From Phoronis australis (taxonomy: Eukaryota; Phoronida; Phoronidae), in assembly GCA_002633005.1 (NCBI GenBank), contig NMRA01000099.1:727449-791448 (forward strand): a stretch of 64,000 nt of DNA, written 5' to 3'. The position numbers were made by a program, and so were the translations under genes. The notes under the pieces are model-generated. The model had not been told where the DNA came from, searched no databases, and saw only the letters and a list, made by a program, of their open reading frames with translations. This document shows, one piece after another, positions 46,201 to 57,834 of the stretch (its first letter is position 1; the number at the start of each line of letters is the position of its first letter).

Positions 46201-46724
46201 TATTTTTAATGCAGCAGTTGTTTTAAAAATGCAAATGCATTTCATTCGATGTTTTACTGCGATTTGAAAGCCTGCCCAAGTCATGTTTGATATGTCATAT
46301 TTTGAAAGGATTCTGATTCTTCATGATTTATTCTATATTTAAAGCAGGGTTTACTAATTTGGCAAAATCTTGGTTTCTTTTTTTCCGTGGTTTGCCAAGA
46401 ATTTGACATTTTATGGCTGTGATTTGCCAAGTTATTAAAGGGAGTGTCATTAATCGTTTTGTTGTATTCTATACTCTATACATATATACATAATTCAGAT
46501 TGGCTTCATGCATAATATCACAAAAAAATATTTCAGTTAATGTAATGTTTTCAATCATCAATAGCCATTTTCCAAAATAGAGGTGTCTTGATGAAGTACT
46601 TTGTCACTAGATGGCATTAGGATACTTAGGCGGTGGATGGTTTGACTTTATCATATGGATTTAAATGAAGTGGGATCTTTTCAAGTGGTAGGATATTCAA
46701 ACGATTGCAAGGCTCGACACTTAA

Positions 46725-47080
46725 CATGACGTTAGCTCGCCAGATGTGACCTAGCAAAATACCCAGGTCACAACATGACCCAAACAGCCCCCCGTCTGCG
46801 GTAACATGCGAAAGTCCTGGCCTCCACAAACAACGCAGACGGTCAAAACATGCTTGTGAATGAGTCACGAACGGGCCTTTCTGGTTTTTGACGTACAATT
46901 ACGCCTTCCATCTGTTTATTTCCTGTAGTATTATGAGCTCTTATTATGATGTGCATGTGACGACTTCGTGATTACATGGGATTTTTTCTAGGTCAGCAAA
47001 TTTGAGGTCGCATAGGGGAACTGCAGGTCGCGAAATCGGGTCCTGAATTCATACAAAAATGTCCAACATCTAGAAATGGG
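46725..47080. repeat. Dispersed repeat with weak inverted ends, copy 2
   Basis: Ordered blocks GTGACCTAGCAAAATACC, TTCCTGTAGTATTATG and GTGACGACTTCGTGATT match 30410-30890. Confidence 0.48.
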
Positions 47081-47394
47081 CATGAATGAAAGAAATTGTA
47101 TTTCGTCTTGGTCAATTGAGCCCATCTTGTTCTAGGTCAAGTGAATGGGGCTTTTGTGCTCTCACACCCCTTAAGCAGCTCAGATAGGCATATTCTTCTC
47201 ATACAGAGGCACAAATGCCTCAGCAGAATAAATGCCTTCCTCAGCAAGTAGTGGGACGCCACATACGTGTGTATTTTAAGTCCACGCACCTAATTCCTGA
47301 TTGCAGTGCTTTTCAACTCAGGAAATTTGTTTACTTGTTTTCCGTACAGGTGCAGGTGGATATCCCTTAGTATGTTTGTTTCTTACGATGCGTT

Positions 47395-47705
47395 TCGCCC
47401 TGTTAGTTGGTTAAAAAATGAAAATAGAGTTTGGGATTTTGGCTTTCACGTTCATAAAATCAGTCTCATAACATTATGTACTGTGCTTCCGTTTCCAATT
47501 CAAGTCACAGGCAATGCATACATGTACCATTTTTGAATTCACAATTTCATGATTGGTCAACCCAATTAAGTTAGTCTGAAATGTTTTCTCGGGTCACTAA
47601 AGATTTCAATGCTCTAGTTCTGTGGAAATACAATGGTATCTAGTGAGGAACATTATGGGGCCGATTTTAAGAAAGGAGGCCAGCTAAACAGGATGAAATG
47701 CAACC
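47395..47705 (-). repeat. Dispersed 300-bp repeat, copy 3 (inverted)
   Basis: On the minus strand it reads TGTTTAGCTGGCC..TTGGTTGACC..TTCAAAAATGGTACATG..TGTGACTTGAATTGG, parallel to 19580-19860 and 25668-25965. Confidence 0.6.
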
Positions 47706-50138
47706 TTAAACTACCTATTTGCTGTCAATTCTCTGTTCTTTATTTCATTTATTAGTTATCACGGCGACGTCTACCATTTTATAATGGATAAGTCGGCTTT
47801 TCCTCAAATAACATTTTAAAAATTTTGCTCTTTGGTTATGCTCAAGTGGTTCTCATGTAGGTGTAGATGCCTGATTCTGTACTTAGCAACAACTTCAAAT
47901 ATATGCGCATGGGCCTAAAAACTCGCACATACAAGAAAAAATAACAATTGATAATAGTTCCTTAGTTTTATACCATAATTAGTGTGTTTTGATGTTACCT
48001 AATTATGTTTTTGAGGGTCTTTACCATGGATTTCTGTCATACCATGGTGTTACGTACAAATTACTTAGGGTTCGAAATTCAACAAGTGTGTTTGTGTTAA
48101 TTTTTTAAATTAAAAATGTGCTTACAGGTTAAGTTTACATCACAATTTTAGTGTCTCAAATTAAGGAAGCTCTGTACAATAGTGATAATGCACTCAAATG
48201 TTTGTGTTTCTTGGTATTACTTAATGTTGCTTGCCAGCACTTAATTACCACGGCAACTTTAGTATTGATTATGCAGAGAGCTGATGAGTGATATTCTAAG
48301 AAGCTTTGAAATGTGTCCTGCGGCTTTGAATACAGATAGCTGCACCAAGCAGAAACTGTTTCTCATGTGAATTAATTATGCGCAGACAGTTAGTTTTCTG
48401 TGAGCTTGAGTGGAGATGAATCAGAGGGAGCTGTTTTGGAAAATTTATACCAGGAGTGAAATTTAATCCGCTTGCTATAGCTCTGCTGCTCTTGAATGTG
48501 AAATTGAACAGACAGTTGTACTCCATGTTGTGAGAAGCTTTTCTCTGCAGTCTGGTTGGCATTAGGGGAAACACTGGAACCAGAGTGTAAGTAGTCATCT
48601 GGTGTTGTTATCTAATAGTCTGTCAGCCTGGGTCTGTGGAGGGATCAGTGTTCTGTCTGAGAGGCCTGTGTGAGTGAGTGTGTGTTCACAACTCAGAAAA
48701 ACACACAAAGGGATTGAGGACTGTTACAGGCTTTGTGCACTGAAGGATGTATTGATTGATCAGAGAGCAGGTTGATCAGAGAGCAGGTTTATCTTAGTGT
48801 ACTGTGAACTTCAGACAACTGCAGCTGAGACAAGGTGAGGAGTGTGGTTTGTTCAGCTGCTCTGTCTGTGGAGTGCTACTGTTGCTGCTGCAGTGTGTGT
48901 TGGCTGTGGATTGATTGTATATTCAGTTACTGCACTATCAGTTGAGCTATGAGTTCAGACAATATGCTGTTTCACAGTGGTTTGAGGGGCATTTACTAGG
49001 TTAATGTAATTTTAAAAGTTTATTGGCAACAACAAACTGGCTCCTAGCTATTGTGTTATTGTCTGTTTCACTGGGTGTAGGAAGCAATGCTTAGTGCCAA
49101 GCTCTGACAAAGCCAGTGCACATGTTAAACAAAGGTAAGCACATTGAGTTGGCTGGGAGCTGGGATTCAGAATATGTTGTATCCTAGCTAGGGGATACAG
49201 AACCTTATTTGAGGCACTCAAGTTTAAAAGATGAAATGATAATTTAGAGATGTCCATGCTTGGTTCAAAATATCATACGGAGTGATTTTACTTCAATTTT
49301 GCAGATGGATTGTCAGAGTTCTAAAATGGAACAAAAACAGGAATCTAGTGTAATCTTCTTCATTGATACGGTCACAGGGAATTTGTGATAGTAAACACCA
49401 GAGATGGAGCTAATATGATTGTGGAAATTTTTGGAAGTTGATTTTACGATTGGATCTCAAGTTTGGAATGCCAGTAATGACTATAGTCGGAAACAACGTG
49501 CCCGTATTTTGAGAACCAGTTTGATGCCCGTTATTCAGTGGAGAAAACTGAATGGTTTTCAAAATTCAGGCACAGTTATATCTGACCATATTACCCCTGT
49601 AACAGTACCTGAAGTTTGAATGGTGTAACCTTAAAGCAAACTTGTGTAATATGCTAAGTATGCCAGTATGCCATAAAACCAAATGTTAAACAAATCTGTC
49701 TGGCCCTCTAGACCAAACAGAGCTGCCCTGTTTTGTTACATGAGACTGCTCTGATACAGCTACAATACTAGTATCTCAGAGATTCGGTTCAGTTGCTGTG
49801 CAACCTTGGTTTGTAATGTATTGGAGTAGTCTTTCTCTCTGTTCTTATTCAGATTTCCCTGATTTAATATTCCAGGCTGGGCTTTGTTATTCTATAGTTT
49901 TGACAACTATTACAATTGAGGTTAGGAGTAGGTGACAACTATGGCCTCATGTTTCAAAACAGGAGATAATCGTATTCACCAAGGAAACTAGTTTTCTTCT
50001 CTGCCCTGACTGAAATGCTACAGTGAGCATTAGTTGTCAATTTCCCAGTGTGTGATAAATAATGTCATGTTTACCCCTAAATGAGCTTGTCCTAAACACT
50101 GTATGAAGTGAAAGGACAAATTCTGTTATCTAAGTGTT

Positions 50139-51530
50139 TAAGGATATCTCAAACCTTATTCACAAAAATGGCCATTTTTACAATATTTCACATATGTCTA
50201 GCAAAATACCTTATCTTCATCCTCGGAGAACTTCAGATACGAAATATATACCGTGTAGCAAGAAAAAAAATTTAGCAGAACTACCTTGGAATGACACAAC
50301 CGCGTGGAAATTTGTTACTACTTATCCAAGGTCAAAGGTTACATGGCTGTCACTCAAATGGTATCTCCCACCAGGCACGGAGTAGATCCTTATGTACCTC
50401 ACTCCTTTCATTTACGGAGTCGCCATAATATTGCGTCAACGACGGGTACATATGATGGAAAGATGCCAGGGAAACGAAGGCAAAACTAAGCCGTGATCCT
50501 GAGAGAGTTGTGTGTCTGCATGCATACGACTGTTGAGAATGAATGCTGCGAGTCGCCACACACCTCTGTGACTTAGTGTTCACGGACACTGAAAAGAGAT
50601 AAATCATCACTCAAATTCCTTAACTCAGTTAATTTGACATTTCACGGTTTCCATCTCATGCTCAGGATGTGCTTTAACCACCGACCAGGTTTCTTAATCC
50701 ATTTTGTTCTTGGGTTCCATACCAGTGTGTGTCTAACAATGAACTATTGACCTACTTTAAAGTCGACCACAGTGCAGCAGCTTGACCACTTAGTTGTCTC
50801 TGTCCTTTACCTAGTTGGACACGATGCACTGGATATCGACTTGGTTTAAACGAAACGTTTTTGTGATAAATAAGTTAATTATGCACAGCAAATTCAGTTG
50901 ACATTGCGCGTGAAATCTGAAATAATGAACATGGCTAAGGGTTGTATAGGTTATTTTGACCACAATAACTTTTCACCCAATAATTAACTGAAGAACTTGA
51001 GACTCACTTCACACGATTTAATCATTTTTTCTCTGCCTCGGCAAATGAACTTAATTTGAACTTGGGAACACGGATGGATTTCGCTGTATCTTTCCAAACT
51101 TAATATTTATTCTTCAATCTCAAAAATGCTGCTAGGATTTTTTCGATACAGAGGCCTAGTTTTTGCGTAATGTAACAAAGACGAATACAACAGTTTTTTT
51201 TACAAAAATACCTTATGTTTTGCAAGTTGATTTGTCATAGAAACCAAAGGAAAAGATTAATCGAAAATTCTCAACAGTGAGGTAACTGGTGAAGTTTTCA
51301 TTTTAAAAAGGTTTCATTAAAATCGACCGTCAAAAGGGGTCATTTTGCTATGGATGTACCTTTCTTAGAAATGAAATTTTGACTTGAAAAGGTGTTAATG
51401 TAATAATGATAATGGTACATAAATATATAACATATTTTTATATTTTCTGATCTTTTCTTTCAGAAAATGTGTACTTTTACTGGTTGACAAAGCCTAGTTT
51501 TTTATATACGAATTAGAATAGAGCCCATAT
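50139..51530 (+). mobile_element. 1.4-kb repeat element, long copy
   Basis: Starts AAGGATATCTCAAACCTTATT. The same body is present inverted at 56418-57800 and, with a deletion, at 25099-25372. Its right end near 51530 lacks the inverted AAGG..CTCAAACC terminus seen in the other copy, so it is truncated or diverged there. Short open frames inside are not conserved between copies in a convincing way. A non-autonomous DNA element is the best guess. Confidence 0.75.
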
Positions 51531-52818
51531 TTGTGATTTTTCTGCTGATACGGTTGCAGGTTGCACGATACACAACAAAAATAATCGGACCAAATACTAT
51601 TCTTGTGTCATGACGGCTATTTAGGTAAACAACAAAAATGACTTGTAATAACTATTAGGACAGCAAAAATCTAACCCCAAATGGTTTTAGACCCTTTGCT
51701 AACTGCCCCCTTCATTCCCATGGGGGAAAGCTATACTCTGCTACTGAATTTGGCTTCCACCCGCCCGGTATGACTGGGAATTCTATGTCATATTGTCTGA
51801 ATACTTTTGGCTTGTACATTTGATGGGAGTGAGACTGGTGTTCGGACAAAACTTTTCGAGCTAAAGTTAGCCATATTTAAAATTGTACAAAGCAAATTGG
51901 GAGTGTGCAGACCAGCCTTAAATGTGGATGCAGCCATTATTGACGTTATGTTGAGTAAAAATCCGTGGATGTGCATGTTTCTGTGTTAACTGTTCCCATG
52001 ACAAGTACTTACTATTCATGGAAGAGTACAATGTGATGTGGAAGGAGCAACAAAAGGCCCCAATGTTGGTTCTACTTTCTGTGAGCAAACATAACAATTG
52101 TCCCACTTGCTATTGAACACAGTCTGTGCAGGTCATTCATGTTTGCTCAATGAAAGTGAATGTTGCACCAAGGTGGGTCCTTCTGCTGAGCCATTGATAG
52201 TAAACACATATCAAGTGAGCAATAATAAACATGGGCATGCCCTGAGAATTGCGGTTGCAGACCTTGCTACAACAAGACTAGGCTAGGTGAGGTGCTTTAC
52301 CCTAGCCCCACCTAGCAGCAAGTCAAGGTTTATTCATAAACACATGCCTGAGTTAATTGAGCATGTAAATCCACCAGTTTGGGAAAGGTACCAAAACTGT
52401 TACTTTCCCTTTCATACCCCAATTTCCGGATGCCAGAAGAGTTGTTCTATCAGTAACTGATTGCCACTAGCAGTTTTATAATCCCAAAACAAGTTTTAAT
52501 CTTGCTCAGGAAACTGTTAGTTCATTTAAGCATGTCCACTTCCTGATATGCAGGCAAATGCTTTCAAACCAAAAACTGATGTGAAAGCAGCCATACCCTT
52601 GAAAATGCAGCGATAATTAAAGGCTTCTTAACAAAGGCCTGACTGTCAGTATATGTTTCCTTTGGGGGTTCTGGTAACAAAAGTAAACGAAAATGCCAGC
52701 AGTTTGGGGGTAACTCAAACTGCCAGCAAAGTGCCAGTGTAATTAACATTATTACTGGCATTTTTGCTACTGGCAGAAGTGCTGGTGAAATACCGTTTTA
52801 ACCCATTTGTGAGTGGAG

Positions 52819-52971
52819 TGCACACTGTCTCATTTTCACTAAATGATACAAATGGATATAGATATTTATGAATATAATTGTACATACATACATGCATGCA
52901 TGTACACCTATATTATTTTCATAAATATCTATATCCATTTGTAACATTTAGTGAAAATGAGACAGTGTGCA
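52819..52971. repeat. 153-bp near-perfect hairpin
   Basis: Arm TGCACACTGTCTCATTTTCA through ATATAGATATTTATGAA (52819-52878) is matched almost base for base by its reverse complement up to 52971, around a short ACATGCATGCATGT-type core. It is a MITE or a hairpin RNA source. Confidence 0.9.
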
Positions 52972-53285
52972 TGCAACAATGACCGGATTGGAAACTGTGT
53001 TTAATAAAAGTGAACCATACAGAAGGTATAATGGAAGAAACATTGGATGTTTAGTCAGGACTTGCACCTGGTCGACTCTTTCATTAACTGGCATTGTGGG
53101 GCAATGAACGCGTAGTAAATAGTGGTACAGTTTGTTGGTATAGTGGGACATTGTGGAGGTATATTCTGGAAATTGTGGTGGAATTTGTGAGTGTTAAGTA
53201 AGATGCAGCCGGGACCTAGTGAGATGATTTAGATTGGTCTCACTACGACGTGGAGTGTTTCGGATAATAGGTTGACAGAACTAAG

Positions 53286-54097
53286 CTGTCGTTACATGGG
53301 GAATAGTTGTCATGGTGCAACTTGCTCCACTTTAGTCGCATTTACACGACATAAGATCGGAAACTGGATCAGCATGAGTCATTTATACGAAGACTGTCTG
53401 CGCACGCTCGCATAAACAATAGCGAGCGTCCAAACTATGTGAAATGTCAGGGAATCACCCTTACATACGCTATTGTGCAAGTGCATTGAAAAGTTATCCC
53501 TTTCCACCCTGTCCCAGTTGTGTTTAGACGTGTAGTTGACACTGGTGCATCTGACCTAGTGCTACTCGCTCTACCTCTCAAACCAGTGTCAAAAATAGCC
53601 GCCGCAGTCTCAACTTCATCAGTGACACCAGAAACTGTTTGTCACTGAAGCCGCATTTACATGGGAGACAACTGCCACGGAGCAACTAACTCCAACAGCT
53701 GATCGGGTGCAAGTGTGTGTGTGTGTAAACACGACTGGCACGGAGTAAGTCAACACCACGTCGGCCATTTTTGACACCGATTTGAGAGTTACATAAGCGA
53801 GTTGCACGTGATCAGTTGCTCCAGTGTCAACTACATGTCTAAACAAACACAACTAGGGCAAGGTGGAAAGGGATCACCTTTCAATGCACTTGCGCAATCA
53901 TAGCACCAGGTGGAGCTACTGGCATTCCACTTGATTTGGGCATTCGTTATTGTTTATGCCAGCATACATAAACAGTCTTTTTAAATGACTCATGCTGATC
54001 CAGTTTGCGATCTAATGTCATGTAAATGTGTCATAAGTGTAGGAAGTTGCACCGTGACATCTCGCACAGTGACAACTGTTGCTCGTGTAAAAATAGC
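53286..54097. mobile_element. Foldback pair of a 450-bp MITE
   Basis: Unit 2 (53649-54097) starts AGCCGCATTTACATGGGAGA and ends GCTCGTGTAAAAATAGC, with inverted ends. Unit 1 (53286-53630) is a second, incomplete unit in the opposite orientation, so the two form a long palindrome centred near 53640. GTGTGT and TGCACTTGCGCAAT are among the shared internal blocks. Confidence 0.8.
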
Positions 54098-54563
54098 TTG
54101 AGATGGTGGAAATTCAGTGAATGAAAATGCTGTTCCGAAAACTACGACATTGTCTGAAGTAATTTTGAAACGGTTACAGTTAAAGTTTCACAGAAAACTG
54201 TGAAGACCCAATGATATTTACTGAATCCTCTTTCAGGCCAGTACAATGAGAAATAGACAATTTATTTTTTGAACAATCACTAATGTTATGAAAATGGAAA
54301 TGAGATGGGCCTTTGTGTGCATTTGGGCCTTAGAACTTATAGCGTGTGGTTTTAGCGCCAGGAATTAAAAATGTAATATTAGTTTGGCTTTAAGTTCATG
54401 CCTACTGAGCCGACATGAAGCTACGCATGTTTGTCTTTCCTACAGTTAAAAATGATAGACAGTGGGATATGGGTTTAATCAGTCAACCAGCTCACTTGAA
54501 AGCCTACTCCAGCCTTCAATAGCAGATCATGATCACTGCCTAAGGTCTTGATTGATTTTGCAG

Positions 54564-54812
54564 AACCGACTGTCTAAGCTGTTTAAGGTTCACGGTATTC
54601 CATCTCTAATCTTTGTCGATGGTAAGACGGGCAAGGCTATATGTCAGGACGGCCGACCGAAAGTCATGGAGACCACCAACTGGGATCAGTTTCCGTGGCC
54701 ACCCAAGCCTTTCCAGGAACTTGTCAATGGTGAGCTTCTGAAGCAGGAAGGACGAGTCTCATCAGATGTTCTCAGCAACAAATATGTCGGACTATACTTC
54801 TCAGCTCATTGG
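54564..54812 (+). CDS. NXN: Nucleoredoxin exon 2
   Basis: 249 bases, residues 98-180, acceptor GATTTTGCAG|AAC, donor CATTGG|GTAAGT, phase 0 at both ends. VHGIPSLIFVDGKTGKAIC finishes thioredoxin module 1 with the cis-Pro IPSL motif. FPWPPKPFQELVNGELL matches the FPWGPKPFREVIAGPLL of human NXN. KYVGLYFSAHW begins module 2, and the intron cuts exactly between W and CPPC. Confidence 0.94.
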
Positions 54813-55687
54813 GTAAGTTTCAACGTTTTTATTTTCATGATTAGATAGCACAGTACCTGCTTCCAACATTAAATGTGGGCAGATCTATAATTAATGTTAC
54901 GGTTGTTATTAATAACATGAAGTATAACTGTAATTGCTAATTGAACAAACTAGTGCTAATGATAGATCAAAATTATGACACATGAATAGTAGAATTTAGA
55001 TTCATGCATGGTATTGCTCTGAATCTTACCAGAGCTACGTATGAAATTCGAGACTGCAGTTGTAAGAAGGGTCATATTAGAGTAGGTGTTATTGTTGTTA
55101 CATCAAAGAGCAACAAGACCTTGCCATGGCTTTTATGAAGTGATGCTATGATAGCAAGTATTTGCACTGGATTTGCAATCTCAGTCGCATGTAGACGGCA
55201 GTGGTAATGTAACGGGAAAATATGGGTGTTGTGAAATCGCAGCATTTTAGGACACAGTGTATTGGGATGGGTTTAGTATTCTAAGAGGGCCGTTGAGTTG
55301 AGGGGGGCGGTGTTATTAAGGTTAAATGTTTTGGTTGCATAAGATGACTTTACTACTGTTCTTCCTGCTCTAAACGTTTTGCCAACCAGTGGCAGTTAAC
55401 AGTGCTAGTGCTCAGTACTGTGAATTAATCCCTTGAGATTATTGAAAATCTCATAATAAGCCATTTAGTAATTAGCATCTAGATTACTTCAAAGGTAGCT
55501 GAAGTTAAAACATGGGACAGTCTGAGCAGTGCATAGTCTGGGTGTTATATGGGTTTAGGTTAATATTAATGAAAGTTCTGGTCTTGGCACGAACACTGAC
55601 ATCCTGCGGATAAGATAGGCGAAGACTAATGGTAGTGCCTAATCTAAGGTGATCATCACTTTGAAGTCTATTCTTTAAATAGTTAAC

Positions 55688-56115
55688 ATTAGCCGCATTT
55701 GCACAAGAGGTGAGGCACACTTGACACAGAGCACCTGACACGGAACAGCTGATCAGGACTGAGCCAGTACGTGTGTAGGTACGACTGGCATAGAGCAAAC
55801 TGACACGGCGGTGGCCATTTTTGTCTCTGGTTTGAGAGGTAGAATAAGTTGTACTAGATCAGTTGCTCTAAGTGTCAACTACATGGCAAAACACCAACTG
55901 GAGCAAGGTGGAAGCGATCGTATTATATTGCGCTTGTGCAGTAACTTAAGTATGGGTGATCTCGTTGTTTTGGACGTTCACCGTTGTTTATCTGAACATG
56001 CGTAGACTGTCTTCGTGTAATTGACTTCTTTGCTGATGAATGTTGTGTAAATGAGACAGAAGTGGAGCTACTCGCGCCGTAACAACTTGCGCCGTGTCAA
56101 GTGTTCCTCGTTGAA
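55688..56115 (+). mobile_element. Third copy of the 450-bp MITE
   Basis: Starts AGCCGCATTTGCACAAGAGG and runs parallel to 53649-54097: ACTGGCA, GGCCATTTTTG, GATCAGTTGCTC, GTGTCAACTACATG, GGAGCAAGGTGGAA. It ends at TGTTCCTCGTTGAAAAAT. Confidence 0.75.
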
Positions 56116-56417
56116 AAATACTGCTATTGCTTCTGAAAAGGTCTGCGTGATGTCATTTCCTGTAAAACTTTTGAGATGCAGTAGGTGAATGTTTAATCAA
56201 AGTCTGTGCACTCTCCCCTGGTGGCTAATTAGAATGCACTTGCTATAGCATTAGTGAAAATGTCTGCAACACATATTCACATTAATTGATCATGTTAATT
56301 CATACATCCCTCTCCTTGCATTAATTTGCAGTGCTTAGGGAAACAATAATACCAGCTTGTGTGTACTAGTATAGGTTGTCATTGGTTGATTACTAATTCC
56401 TGCTGAGTCGGTCTTTT

Positions 56418-57800
56418 AAGGTTTTCTCAAACCTTATTTAGTGGCCTCCATTCTAACTCATATATCAAAAAACTAAGCTTTGTCAACAAGTGATGTGTAC
56501 ATTTTGTGAAAGAAAAAAGATCCGGGAATATATGAATATTTTTTGTATTCATGCACCATTATTATTATTACGTCAACACCTTTTTAAGTCAAAATTTCAT
56601 TTTTAAAGAAAGGTACATTCATAGGAAAATAACCCCTCAGTAGATTATAATGAAACCTTTTTTAAATGAAAACTTCACCAGTTACCTCCAAAACTCTGTT
56701 AGGAATTTTTTATTAGTATTTTCATTTGGTTTCTATGACAGTTCAACTCGCAAAACGTAAGGTATTGTTGTAAAAAATAGAAGTTCTATTTGTCTTTGTT
56801 ACATTACATAAAAATTAGTTCTTTATATCGAAAATCCTACCAGAGTTTTTGAGATTGATGGCTAAATATTAAGTTTGGAAAGTTTCAGCGAAATCCATTA
56901 AGCCGTTTTCGAGAACTCGTGTTCCGTATTTCAAATAAAGTGGATTTGCCGAAGCTGAGAAAAAGTCGATTAAACTGAGACAAGTCTTCGGTTAATTATT
57001 TGGTGAAAACTTGTTTTCGGTATGTATAACTTATACAAGCCTTAACTATGTTAGCTATTTCAACATTCACTCGCAGTGTCAACTGAATTTGCAATGCGTA
57101 ATTAACTTAATTATCATTAAAACGTACCGTCTCCACCGAAGAGCTGGGATCATCTGTTACTGTCGTTTGGCCTACTTAAAAGCAGGTCACAGTTCATTGT
57201 TATCCACATAGTTTGTACACATCACGTGCCGGGAGACTGTTACGAAACCAAATAAGAAATGGATAACAGTTATCGAATCGATGGTTAAAGCATGTCGTTA
57301 GCATGAGATCGAAACAGCAAAATGTCAGTTTACTACCGTTATTGAATTATGGAATTTGGGTGAGGATTTATCGCTTTTCAAAACTTGCTGTTTGAGGGGA
57401 CTCGTAGCATTTGTTCTCAATGCCAACGGTAGTATGCTCACAGACACTCAACTCCCTCATGATCAAAACTACGTTTTGTCTCTGTTTTCCCGGCACCATT
57501 CTATCATAAGTATACCTCGCTGACTCAATTTTATGGCGACTTGGTGAATGAAAGGACTGAGGGTGTACGAAGCTGTTCTGTACCTGGCGGGAGATTTGAT
57601 TTGCGTGACAGCCCTGTAACCTTTGACCTCGGATAAGTAGTAAACAAATATCCACTTGGTTACGCAGTTCCAAGATCGTTCTGCTAAATCTTTTTTTCTG
57701 GCTACGCGGTATATATTTTGTATTTGAAGTTCCCTGAGAATGAAGATAAGATATTTTGCTAGACATATGTGAAATATTGTAAAAATGGCCAATTTTTATG
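56418..57800 (-). mobile_element. 1.4-kb repeat element, inverted copy
   Basis: The left edge AAGGTTTTCTCAAACCTTATT is the inverted terminus. The body is the reverse complement of 50139-51530, down to AATATTTCACATATGTCTAG (minus strand). The right edge stops just short of the expected matching terminus. Confidence 0.75.
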
Positions 57801-57834
57801 AGCCCACATATTTATATGTGGACGCGTCATTATG

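Larger units (their letters stand above)
38290..54563 (+). other. NXN: NXN intron 1 (16.3 kb)
   Basis: A very long intron with no convincing gene. It holds a 21-bp tandem repeat (38970-39120), a SINE-like head (40568-40625), a hairpin MITE (41129-41310), a Penelope-type fragment (42902-43250), dispersed repeats (46725-47080, 47395-47705), a 1.4-kb element (50139-51530), a hairpin (52819-52971) and a foldback (53286-54097). I see nothing definite in 43300-46700; 48600-48960 has shifted, TG-rich composition. Confidence 0.75.

Noticed and set aside
57368-57792. Overlapping open frames of 132 and 107 residues on the minus strand
   Set aside because: They lie inside the 1.4-kb repeat; the matching copy at 50139 does not keep either frame intact.
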